Assembly: GCF_041537925.1 (NCBI RefSeq)
Contig: NZ_JBGOSH010000006.1
Location: 62,001-126,000, forward strand
Source of the DNA: Ruegeria_C sp041537925
GTDB taxonomy: Bacteria; Pseudomonadota; Alphaproteobacteria; Rhodobacterales; Rhodobacteraceae
Direction of reading: 5' to 3'
DNA: 64,000 bases
This document shows, piece after piece, positions 34,892 through 43,518 of the stretch (positions are counted from its first letter, which is position 1; each line of letters opens with the position of its first letter). Below the pieces are notes generated by a model that ran no database searches, was not told the origin of the DNA, and saw nothing but the letters and a program-made list of their open reading frames with translations. The position numbers and the translations under genes were made by a program.

Positions 34892-35130
34892 GTGTCCAAT
34901 CCCGGCATTTGGTTGATTGGGTCAACGACGGGTCTTTCTGGCTCTGAAGTCCAGATTTTGCAGGTGTATTCCTACGGAGTTAGGCCGTTGAGCATCTTGA
35001 GACGGCGAGCGTAGATGCACGCGTCCAGGAAGTCGGCGAGGTGGCGCTGCACCTGCTCGTGGCGCTCAGTGGTAGCGCTTGACGGTTGCGTCCATGATGG
35101 TTCGGTTCATGCGGACCTTTGGTCCACGGG
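34888..35130 (-). mobile_element. IS481-type transposase C-terminal remnant
   Basis: The minus strand encodes the tail of an IS481-type DDE transposase: MNRTIMDATVKRYH, ADFLDACIYARRLKMLNGLTP, then an in-frame TAG, CKIWTSEPERPVVDP and NQMPGLDT. Reading upstream, the NHPWTNGQVE-like segment is out of frame. The element end reads TGTCCAATCCCGG from 34893, immediately after CTAGG. The N-terminal half and other end are missing. Confidence 0.8.
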
Positions 35131-35139
35131 TGGTTCGAC

Positions 35140-35386
35140 GTCTGGCTCGTTCCGTGTCACCAGCCAGACGCTTCCTCCCAGCTTTAAGGAACTCCTTGGA
35201 CCAATTGTAATAAGGGGTCACCGCGACCCCGTCGCGACGGCAAGGCTCAGAAACCGAACACTCCCACGCCAGACCATCCAGAACAATCCGGATCCCCTCT
35301 TTTGCAAAAAACTTCCGACGCGTCTTACGCTTGGTCTCTTTAACAAGGTTGTCGACCGATCCATTCGGCCCAGTCCTCGTTCTCAT
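35140..35386 (-). mobile_element. IS3-family OrfA remnant
   Basis: The minus strand carries KRKTRRKFFAKEGIRIVLDG, CRRDGVAVTPYYNWSKEFL and AGRKRLAGDTERA, the helix-turn-helix protein (OrfA) of IS3-type elements. It is fused in frame to IS481-type sequence at its C-terminal side, so it is a scrambled remnant without OrfB. Confidence 0.75.
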
Positions 35387-35394
35387 TTTCTATC

Positions 35395-35552
35395 GTTTCA
35401 AGGATTACGATGAGCGAAAGACAATCGCTCAGCAAAACTATGCTGCCTGTCTCAAAAACCGTGACGGATTACAGTCTGAGATGAAGTGCCTGAAGACGCT
35501 GGATGAGGAGAACGCCAGGTTGAAGGGGTCGAAACCACAACCAAAAGTCTAA
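35395..35552 (+). pseudogene. Possible second IS OrfA fragment
   Basis: The plus strand reads DGLQSEMKCLKTLDEENARLKG, resembling the leucine-zipper-like C-terminal part of IS3-family OrfA proteins. No start or partner is present. From 35553 to 35750 nothing else is recognisable before the RTX gene. Confidence 0.3.
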
Positions 35553-35750
35553 CTTCTGACCTTTTTTTGCCACATGCCCGACTGGCCTTGATGCGTGTGA
35601 TGTCAGAAAGCTGTTTTTCGCCAACGGCATAATGCAACCATGGCAAGAAGTCGCCGACTTCCGGTTTCGTCTCTTTGACGATGCCCCTAGGTCAAACAAT
35701 CCTCTCATTTTGTGCATATCAAACTGGCTAGCGGACGGGAGATGGTGAAC

Positions 35751-38700
35751 ATGACATCGGGCAACAGCGCGGGCAACCAATACGGAGCGCCCATTTTTTC
35801 CATCAATGGTACTAGGACTTTCAGCGGTCTGGACGGCGATTACATGGATGCCGGGCATCATGGGTCACTTGCGTTGTCGTCCGGGACGATCGGGCTGAGT
35901 TTTTCCTCGTCGCATCTGGCAGGCAAGTCGGCGCTGATCTCGAAGGATGGGGATGGAACGCAAGATGGTCATTTCTCGGTCTGGATTGACTACGGCAGCC
36001 TGATCGTGACGCTGGAAAACGGCGGCGACACGCGATGGCTCCGGGTTCCCGATCTGGTTCTGGCTCAGGACCAGACCTATCACCTGGCGCTCAGCTTTGG
36101 CGCGGACGGGCTGATGATCTGGCTCGACGGGGAGCTTGTTGCGGCGGATCCGGAATGGACAGGCGGGATCGCCGGGAATAACCGGTCTCTGGTCATCGGC
36201 GGCAGCCGGGCATGGCGCGACAGCGACCAGGACGACGCGCATTCGCTCTTCGAAGGCGAGATCGGCAATGTGATGGTCTTCAACAAGCAGCTTGCGCAAA
36301 ACCAACTGCTGTCGTTGGCCGCGGCAGCCGATCCGGCGCTGGAAGATGCGGCCGCTATGGCCGCCGCCATGGAGGATCTGCTGCCGGTGCTGGGCGACCT
36401 GCATCACGGGTCCGAGACGCTCCAGGAGATATTAGGTGATCATGGTGTTGACCATCACGGACATTTCGCCACGATGCCGGCGCTGTTTACGGGCACGAAC
36501 GCCGGTGAAACCCTGAATGGTGGTGCCGCGAATGACGGGATCAACGGTCGTTTCGGCAATGATTCTGTTGCGGGTTGGAAGGGTGACGATATCCTGCAGG
36601 GCGCTTACGGCAACGACACGCTGAACGGCGGCTCCGGGAACGACATCCTCGATGGGGGCCATGGCGAGGACACGCTGTATGGCGGTCATGGCAACGACCT
36701 TTTGATCAGCCGGGCGGACGCGCGCGAGCCCAAGATCCGGTATGATCCGAACCGCGACGAGGGCGACCCGCTGGGCGAGTTGACCAATGGCAAGCTCTAT
36801 CCCGATCAGCCGATTCCGGCCGACGATGTGCTGCACGGCGGCGAGGGCAGCGATATCTTCTATTTCCAGACCCTGATCAACGCAAAGGAGCGCTATATCG
36901 AGAAGCACACGCGCGACGATGGCTCGATCAACTGGCATGGGGTCGCGGGCGAGAACGACAAACTGCATGACCATTGGGTCGATGCGATCGGCAATGACGT
37001 GGTGTTGGATTACGACCGCGACGAGGGCGACCGGATTGTCATCGAAGGACACACGACCGAGATCGCCTCAATCACCTATGGAGACGCCAATGGCGACGGT
37101 GTGATGGATCACTCGGTGATCGCGCTCTACTCCGATCAGGGCAAGAATGGCGGCGCGCATAACGATGACTGGCTGGGCAAGATCAAAGTCTATGGCGATC
37201 TTGTCAAGGAATCCGATATCGAGCACACGGCGAAACCCGCCTACGGCATCGTGCACACGATCGACGACCTGAACGAGGCGCTGAAGCCGGTCACCAGCGG
37301 CACTAACACCGGCCGCATCGCACGGCCCGGCGACCTCCCTTCCCGAGACGACCTCAATATCAACGGTCTCCCAAAACCAGTCTTCGGAATCACGGATAGC
37401 CATCAGTTCAGTGAAGAGGCGCGTGCGGCACTGTCTTTTGAACATTCTCAAGCGATGGAGTTATCCCAAGGAACGATCCTCTTCCGTTTCGCAGCAGACA
37501 AGCTGATCGAGCATCAGGTGCTGTTTTCAAAGGATGCATCAGGAAATGCGGGCGGCGGCCATGTGACCGCGTATCTCGATGAGAATGGCAGCATCCATGT
37601 CCGAGTCCAGGACACAGAAAGGTCATATTATGTCAAAGCTGGCGGAGCTGTTGAGGCGGGCGTGACTTACGATTTCGCGCTGAGTTTCGACGGAGCCGGT
37701 GTGGAAATCCTGATGGATGGGCAAAGGGTGGCTTTCGATCCGGACGTCGTCCTAAATCTTACGGGCAACCAGGAATATCTGGTAGTCGGTGCAAATGGCT
37801 GGGGTGCTACTCCGGGACAAAACGACCGTGTCTACAGCCATTTCAACGGCACGATCAGCGACTTTGCCATATTCGATCGAAAGCTGGAGAGTTCGGAATT
37901 GCTTGCTGCCAGGTCGAACCCAGGGGAGGCATCAGGAACCGACGGCGACGATGTTCTGCAAGGTGACGCGAGTGACGACTTCATCGACGCCGGTGCTGGC
38001 AACGACTACGTGAGCGGGCTTGACGGAAATGACGTAATCCTCGGTGGAGAGGGAAGCGACACACTCTATGCAGGCGTTGGCAACGATACGGTTGGAGGCG
38101 GGTTCGGTTCTGACGAAATCGGAGGCGGTGATGGAGATGATGAACTTTGGGGCGGTTCGGGTGACGACACCGTCTACGGTGGCAACGGTAACGACAAAGT
38201 CGGCTCGGGGTCGCAGAATGACGAGATCCGCGCTGGTGATGGTGATGACACGGTTTCGGCTGGCGATGGCAATGACACGGTATACGGCAACGTCGGAAGT
38301 GACGAACTGACTGGCGGCAACGGTGCCGACTTAGTTTACGCAGGCGGCGGTAACGATACGATCTATGCTGGCAATGGCAACGACACTGTCGGCGGTGGCG
38401 ATGGCAATGATCAGTTATGGGCCGGCGGGGGCGATGATGCAGTCTCTGGAGGTGTCGGCAACGATACGCTGTTTGGATTCTCTGGTGATGATTCGCTTTG
38501 GGGAGGCGCAGGTGAAGACTGGCTTAACGGAGGCATTGGGAATGACACGCTACAAGGCGGCGCAGGTGCGGATGTTGTGATCTTCTCGGGCGGCGTCGAT
38601 CAGGTGATTGACTTTGGCCCGGGTGACCGGATCGACCTTTCGGGTGTTTCGTCCATCACCGACTTCAGCGATCTGCAAGCCAGTCATCTGACGGGCCCCA

Positions 38701-38792
38701 TAGATGCTTTGATCAGCGACGGCGCCGGGAACTCTATGACGCTTCTTGGTGTAGGATCTGCCGAATTGGAGGCAAGCGATTTCATCTTCTAG
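35751..38792 (+). CDS. Secreted LamG/RTX calcium-binding protein
   Basis: About 1013 residues in a duplicated layout: LamG/concanavalin-like domain (nt 35800-36300), RTX nonapeptide block with GNDTLNGGSGNDILDGGHGED (36520-36705), an acidic linker, second LamG-like domain (37380-37910), and a longer RTX block (37940-38575) followed by a C-terminal DxIDLSG and ASDFIF tail typical of type I secretion. Calcium would fold the RTX rolls outside the cell. No secretion genes are adjacent. ATG 35751 is preferred since GGGAG lies upstream; GTG 35712 is an alternative. IS remnants on both sides mean the N-terminus could be trimmed. Confidence 0.88.
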   Translation: MTSGNSAGNQYGAPIFSINGTRTFSGLDGDYMDAGHHGSLALSSGTIGLSFSSSHLAGKSALISKDGDGTQDGHFSVWIDYGSLIVTLENGGDTRWLRVPDLVLAQDQTYHLALSFGADGLMIWLDGELVAADPEWTGGIAGNNRSLVIGGSRAWRDSDQDDAHSLFEGEIGNVMVFNKQLAQNQLLSLAAAADPALEDAAAMAAAMEDLLPVLGDLHHGSETLQEILGDHGVDHHGHFATMPALFTGTNAGETLNGGAANDGINGRFGNDSVAGWKGDDILQGAYGNDTLNGGSGNDILDGGHGEDTLYGGHGNDLLISRADAREPKIRYDPNRDEGDPLGELTNGKLYPDQPIPADDVLHGGEGSDIFYFQTLINAKERYIEKHTRDDGSINWHGVAGENDKLHDHWVDAIGNDVVLDYDRDEGDRIVIEGHTTEIASITYGDANGDGVMDHSVIALYSDQGKNGGAHNDDWLGKIKVYGDLVKESDIEHTAKPAYGIVHTIDDLNEALKPVTSGTNTGRIARPGDLPSRDDLNINGLPKPVFGITDSHQFSEEARAALSFEHSQAMELSQGTILFRFAADKLIEHQVLFSKDASGNAGGGHVTAYLDENGSIHVRVQDTERSYYVKAGGAVEAGVTYDFALSFDGAGVEILMDGQRVAFDPDVVLNLTGNQEYLVVGANGWGATPGQNDRVYSHFNGTISDFAIFDRKLESSELLAARSNPGEASGTDGDDVLQGDASDDFIDAGAGNDYVSGLDGNDVILGGEGSDTLYAGVGNDTVGGGFGSDEIGGGDGDDELWGGSGDDTVYGGNGNDKVGSGSQNDEIRAGDGDDTVSAGDGNDTVYGNVGSDELTGGNGADLVYAGGGNDTIYAGNGNDTVGGGDGNDQLWAGGGDDAVSGGVGNDTLFGFSGDDSLWGGAGEDWLNGGIGNDTLQGGAGADVVIFSGGVDQVIDFGPGDRIDLSGVSSITDFSDLQASHLTGPIDALISDGAGNSMTLLGVGSAELEASDFIF

Positions 38793-39237
38793 CTGTTCAG
38801 TTCCGGTTTCTGCTGGATCGGATTTGGGATGAATAGATCTAGCTCCGCTGTCCAGATTCTTCAGATATGTGTTTGGGGCGTGTGCCCGTCGAGCACCTGC
38901 AGATAGTGGAGAGATGGTCTCGGGGCTGATCTTGGCCGTCATATTTGCGGAATTTGAGCTTTGCGCCCATGATGGCGCGGTTCATGCGCTCGGCCAGGCC
39001 ATTGGGCCATGGGTGGTTCGGCTTGGTCAGCCGGTGCACAATGCCTTTTGCTTCATAGATCAAGTCGAACCGCATCTTCCTGAATGTGATGTTGTTGTTT
39101 CGTAGCTGCTCGGCGAACTGGATTCCATTGTCAGTCAGGATCGTGTGAATGTGACATTCCTGCCGTTCGAGGCGCGCTGTCCGAATTTGCAACTTCTGGT
39201 CTTTCTGGCCAACAAAAGCCCCTGATACCGATTGCAA
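38789..39237 (-). mobile_element. Second IS481-type transposase remnant
   Basis: The minus strand shows HTILTDNGIQFAEQ, RLTKPNHPWPNGLAERMNRA and, after frameshifts, HTPQTHI, RIWTAELDLF and NPIQQKPELNS, i.e. the catalytic core and tail of an IS481-type transposase. The element end reads TGTTCAGTTCCGG from 38794, directly after CTAGC, whose TAG is the stop codon of the RTX gene. The 5' half is lost. Confidence 0.78.
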
Positions 39238-39238
39238 A

Positions 39239-40246
39239 TCACTTATATGTTGGCATCTGATCGGACGGTGCCAAAACCTCCGATTTCACATATCCGGCAA
39301 TCCGATCAGTGCCATCCAGCGACACCGCGTGCCACCCGTCCGCCGATTGCAATACGATTGGGTTATAAGCCAGTGTCAGGGTCTTCACGACTTTGGATTT
39401 GTCGCTCGGTTTCTCAAAAACTTCCGCCTTACGCACATTCGAAAAATAGAACTGATCCTTCAGTAGAAAAGACGTCGCAAAACCCTGTGGCTCTGCCGTA
39501 GTTTTGCGCCCAAAGTCGCCAATATCAGCGGCCATCGGATTGACAACATTCCCATCGACCTGATTTTTTCCAAACCACAGATGATGTGAAAACTGGAACA
39601 GGTTCCACCGCTCGGAATTATAAAATTCCCGCGTGCCCGGCCACCCGCGCGACAAGGCCAGCCAACTCAAATCAACCAGTCCTGCGTCCAACAACCGTCC
39701 CAAAACCAGCCCGGACCCGTAAGCCCCAACACGGTAGCGGCTGCCACCCTGTTGAAACGCCGAACGCACAGACGTGAAATAGGCCATGACCCCTGCTATT
39801 TGCGCTGCCCCATTCCAACTGCCGTCAACCCCGAAATAAATGGCTGATCCTCTAGGTTGCCCAATCACACTTTCCGCATACTCCAACGCATGTTCGGCAT
39901 CTGCTTTCCCACGCTCAGCTGTGATGCTTTCCAACTTGTCATTGTTGTACTGAAAAACCGCGCCGATGTTTATTCCGGCCTCCCACAACGCTTGCGCCTC
40001 GTGTTTGCGCAGCACTTTGTGTGGCAGGTTCCGCTCGGGTTGATCTTTGTAAGCATAGTACCGGAACACAGTCCGTACGTTCCGCTCAACCAGCATATCC
40101 ATCATGCCCTTACGGCGGGTCATATCAAACGCGGCATCAATCACCGTTATCGGAATAAACGAAGGCAACAACTGCGCAGATGATGCCGACGGGCAGACCA
40201 ATCCTGCACCTGCCATTGCCAACATCTGTCGCCGTGAAACCTGCAT
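39239..40246 (-). CDS. DUF1906 (Rv2525c-like glycoside-hydrolase-like) protein, exported
   Basis: A 335-residue protein with a twin-arginine-like signal (SRRQMLAMAGAGL), a DUF1906 TIM-barrel-like domain (VIDAAFDMTRRKG, VFRYYAYKD, AGINIGAVFQYNND, IYFGVDGSW, YRVGAYGSG, WNLFQFSHH) and a C-terminal SH3-like segment (FYFSNVRKAEVFEKPSDKSK). Family relatives are thought to act on cell-wall polymers, but activity is unproven. AGGAGGGGTG precedes ATG 40246. The stop is close to IS481 debris. Confidence 0.85.
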   Translation of the reverse strand: MQVSRRQMLAMAGAGLVCPSASSAQLLPSFIPITVIDAAFDMTRRKGMMDMLVERNVRTVFRYYAYKDQPERNLPHKVLRKHEAQALWEAGINIGAVFQYNNDKLESITAERGKADAEHALEYAESVIGQPRGSAIYFGVDGSWNGAAQIAGVMAYFTSVRSAFQQGGSRYRVGAYGSGLVLGRLLDAGLVDLSWLALSRGWPGTREFYNSERWNLFQFSHHLWFGKNQVDGNVVNPMAADIGDFGRKTTAEPQGFATSFLLKDQFYFSNVRKAEVFEKPSDKSKVVKTLTLAYNPIVLQSADGWHAVSLDGTDRIAGYVKSEVLAPSDQMPTYK

Positions 40247-41273
40247 CACCCCTCCTGAAATGTAGCCACCGCCACGCTAACTTCGTCAGGTCAAGGCGAT
40301 GACTTCTGTTGTGCAACACCAATACAATCCAACGTCTGCTTGGACGTTGATCGCATCGTACCACTATACATCAATTTGGTCTCGAAACTCACGCTTGACC
40401 GCCCGAGCCGGAGTCGGCGCCATACGTTGATCGAAACCGCCAAGCCAAACTCAGTCAATTCTCAGGCATGGCTCACCGACGTGATCGATCGAATTGCTGA
40501 TCACAAGATTACTCGACGGGACGTGTTGATGCCCGGGTGCTTCGCTCAGCCAGAATAGTTTGTTCGGGATACACCCCTGAAACCCTGGGGCTTGAATCAC
40601 GCAACCGAGATGGCGGAACCTAAGTTAATGGGCCCAGAACCTTGGGGGTGGCTCGGGGAGTAGGGGCACAGTTTTATTGCCCGACCGTGAACTACTTCAC
40701 TGATGGCCAGCAGTGTTTTGCATTATGTTGGAATTGTTAAGTGGTTACGTCAGTAAGACGTCGGTTCAATTGTTTCCCCAAAGGAGTCGGGCACGCATCA
40801 GGGCGTGCCCGTTCTTTGTTGGGCGCGCGCGAGGCATACAGCGCTGCACAAGAAACACCGAGCAAACTGAAAGTCACTCATTGGCGCAGTGGCTCAGAAC
40901 AGGTGGCAGTTGCGCCGATTCCTGCAACAGAGCGCAGATACCTACTTTGGTTCCAGCATCAATTCCATATTGTTGGCTAAAATGTTGGGTATTGATGAGT
41001 TTGGTTTGGAATATGATTTTAAATCAACGCTGTAGATATCTCTATTGGTCGCGGAGGTCCGTCTTGGATGTATACCCCACATTGAAACCTTCAAAACTTC
41101 GTTGTTCCTGGCTCAGGTCGTTCACCTTGAAGCCGCCGCCCACGGCCGGTAACGCAAAAGTACTCATTGTTCCGCTATTCATTTCTATTCGGTTTGGAGC
41201 GTTCTTTGCGTTGTTTCAACGGGTGGCGCATGCCGGTACAATTCCTGCATGGTCAAATTGAGGGACATGTCTG
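40247..41273. other. 1-kb gap with no supported gene
   Basis: Frames crossing this stretch, including one near 40713-41261, have improbable composition (Cys/Trp/Arg-rich, no family resemblance) and no ribosome-binding site. The one clear element is the terminator-like hairpin at 40788-40817. Confidence 0.5.
40788..40817 (+). terminator. Intrinsic terminator
   Basis: CGGGCACGC (40788-40796) and GCGTGCCCG (40803-40811) form a perfect 9-base stem with a 6-base loop, followed by TTCTTT. It is a textbook rho-independent terminator, yet no gene is recognised just upstream. It may end a lost gene or an unrecognised small RNA. Confidence 0.75.
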
Positions 41274-42233
41274 TTGCAGAAAGATCAGCCAACTTTGCAG
41301 CCGGATAATTCGGAAAGACAGGCATCAGTCCAGTTGCGCCTCCACGATGCAGATCTCAAGCTGTTGCAGGTCTTTGCCCACGTAGCGGAAGCAGGCGGGC
41401 TTTCCCCGGCGCAATACGGTCAGAATATGAGCCTTTCGGCGATCAGTGCCGCAATTTCGAACCTGGAAACACGGATGGGCTTTCGTCTGTGCGAACGGGG
41501 CCGCGGAGGATTACAGCTGACGGAAGGCGGTAAACTTGTTTACGAAGAGCTCCGTCCGCTTAGCCACGCGATTGGAACCTTCACGAGGTCGATCGAGGCT
41601 TTTAGCGGTGACATGCACGGGCAATTCAGCGTCGCAATGGATGATGCAATCCTTACCAACCTGCGTTGCCCGATCTAAAGGGTCATTCAGAAATTCGCGG
41701 AACAGGCCCACGAGATTTCGCTGAATGTCACCATCATGAGCCCCCCCAGTTGGAGCGGCCACTGCTCAACAACGAGTTGAATATTGCCATCGGTACCTTT
41801 CGGCAACTGTCTGCTGCGCCCAAGGCCGAAACTGTCTATGTTGAAAGACAGCTTCTTTGCTGCGGCCCTGCGCACCCTGCCTTTGATCTTCAGGAAGGAC
41901 GCGAAGTCGAACAAGCGGTGGCCAAGGCGAAATACTCGGAACGAAGTTTTGACGACCGGGACATGCATCAGGCGCAGGGGCTGTTTTCCAGCGCCGCAAA
42001 GGCCGCCACGATGGAGGCCATTCTGGGAATGGTGCTGAGTGGGTTGTACCTGGGGTATCTGCCCCAGCACGCCTGCAAACCCTGGATCGAACGCGGGGAA
42101 CTGAAGTCTCTTTTTTCCGGAAACTTACGCATATGACACAGAAATCAAGCTGGTCAACAGTAAGGGGCACGGTGACAAGCGCGTGGATCTTTTCCTTAAA
42201 ACACTGGCGGAATTCCAAGCTTGGACTTCTTAA
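41274..42233 (+). pseudogene. Broken LysR-family regulator
   Basis: A LysR gene read in pieces. The HTH part (LLQVFAHVAEAGGLSPAQY, SLSAISAAISNLETRMGFRL) runs to an in-frame TAA at 41676-41678. The same frame goes on (IQKFAEQAHEISLNVTIMSPP), shifts at a run of seven C (41741-41747) into QLERPLLNNELNIAIGTF, then shifts at a run of six T near 42107 into ETYAYDTEIKLVNSKGHGDK and ends at TAA 42231. The C-terminal part is otherwise well preserved, so decay is recent, or the homopolymer shifts are sequence errors. The nonsense codon alone would inactivate it. Confidence 0.85.
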
Positions 42234-42366
42234 TTTTGCGGCACCGAAGTTCACTTCAAAAATAGCCTATTTTTTTAGACCTCACACCTGCCATTCTTTC
42301 GAAAAATATGTCCCGGAGGCGCTGAAGTGGAAGGTGTGAGCTTGGATTGCCCTGAAACAACCGGAT

Positions 42367-42744
42367 ATGCGGCCGAGAAGCGCAGTTTTTCGGACGCGGG
42401 GGCTTTGGCATGACTTTGCCCAGCAGCTACGTCTCGCTTCAGGACATCATGCGGACCGCGCGCCGCTGTCGATTCTGCGGGACGAGGGGTGGCTGACGGA
42501 TATCCGAACCGGGATTGGCGGGGCGCTGGCGACGCAGGCGCTTGCAATTGCAGGGTACGATCAGGCCCTGATTGTGGGAACCGGCCTGCAGGCTCGCCAT
42601 CAGGCGCAGTGTCTACAGCAGCTGGTTCCGGACCGCCACTTGTCTTTTTTGATCTGGGGACGCCAGGAGTTGCAGGTCAGGGCGGTGGCGCAGGACATTG
42701 CGATCTCGAGCGCTACTCTCACAACACTGACTGCGATTGAATAG
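42367..42744 (+). pseudogene. Ornithine cyclodeaminase/mu-crystallin family fragment
   Basis: About 125 codons matching the middle of ornithine cyclodeaminase-type proteins: LRDEGWLTDIRTGIGGALAT followed by AGYDQALIVGTGLQARHQAQ, the dinucleotide-binding turn. Both ends of the roughly 320-residue family are missing, so this is a remnant. It follows the broken LysR gene and both may come from one lost amino-acid catabolic operon. Confidence 0.8.
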
Positions 42745-43014
42745 ATCGCGCACCCTAATCTACGACGCTTTGCAAAGGCGCCACTTTCAATTTTGATCGA
42801 TTTTGATCAATGCGCCACCGTCGTAGCTGCCTTTGTCAAAGACCGGCATGCTGAATGTGCTGATGCGCCCTGCTGGTTCACCCGGCGCAATCGGATTTGA
42901 TCTTCAGTCGCCGCAAAGGTGCGTGATGCTGCGCAGTAATTCATCGTAGAGATCATTGCCCCTTCGGCAGAAACAGACGGTGCGCGGGTAGAGTCCAAGG
43001 ACCGCCAGGACGTC

Positions 43015-43245
43015 TTGATTTCAAGCCATTTTCGAAAGCGTATGGGAGAAGGGTGGAACAGAGGTTCGTTTTGGACGCATACTCGCCAAGAAGCCCAAAT
43101 CATCATCGAAGAATGGAGGAAACGCTACAATACCAAGAGACCACACAGTGGATTGGGCTACCGCCCGCCAGCCCCACAAAACCATTTTCCCAATGGGAAC
43201 AGGGCAGACAATGCACTAACAATCAAATTTGGCCCCGCCGGATAG
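43015..43245 (+). mobile_element. IS3-family OrfB C-terminal remnant
   Basis: The plus strand encodes EAQIIIEEWRKRYNTKRPHS followed by GLGYRPPAP, the conserved end of IS3-family transposases. The catalytic DDE residues are gone. From 43246 to 43518 no gene is visible; that stretch should hold the promoter of the giant-protein operon. Confidence 0.85.
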
Positions 43246-43518
43246 GGCCGCTCAGCGCATCCAATTCATGCGCGCCAAAGTTCGTCAGAACAAAAAAGTG
43301 TTTTCTTAATCGATCCCGGAACCATCGGCGGAGATCATCGATTATTTGCAATGATTTTCTCGCATTCGGCTTGCGCGATCCGGCCGGATTCAGCGCGCAA
43401 GGGTTGTATCAGTGGCGCAATACGCAATCATGTGGTACTCTGATTTTGGTGGTGTGGGGCATTTTATCCCAGTTTGACACGAGAGAGCTCGGTGCGGCCC
43501 ATTTAGACGACCAAGTTA

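Noticed and set aside
36520..38575. Regular short DNA repeats suggesting CRISPR or a tandem array
   Set aside because: The periodicity comes from RTX nonapeptide codons (GGxGxDxLx) inside an intact gene; no CRISPR spacer structure exists.
40735..40790. tRNA-like stretch with GGTTCAATT before a terminator
   Set aside because: No acceptor stem, anticodon arm or CCA-compatible end could be paired around it.
40713..41261. A 182-codon open frame in the gap before the LysR pseudogene
   Set aside because: It is Cys/Trp/Arg-rich, has no ribosome-binding site and spans the orphan terminator.
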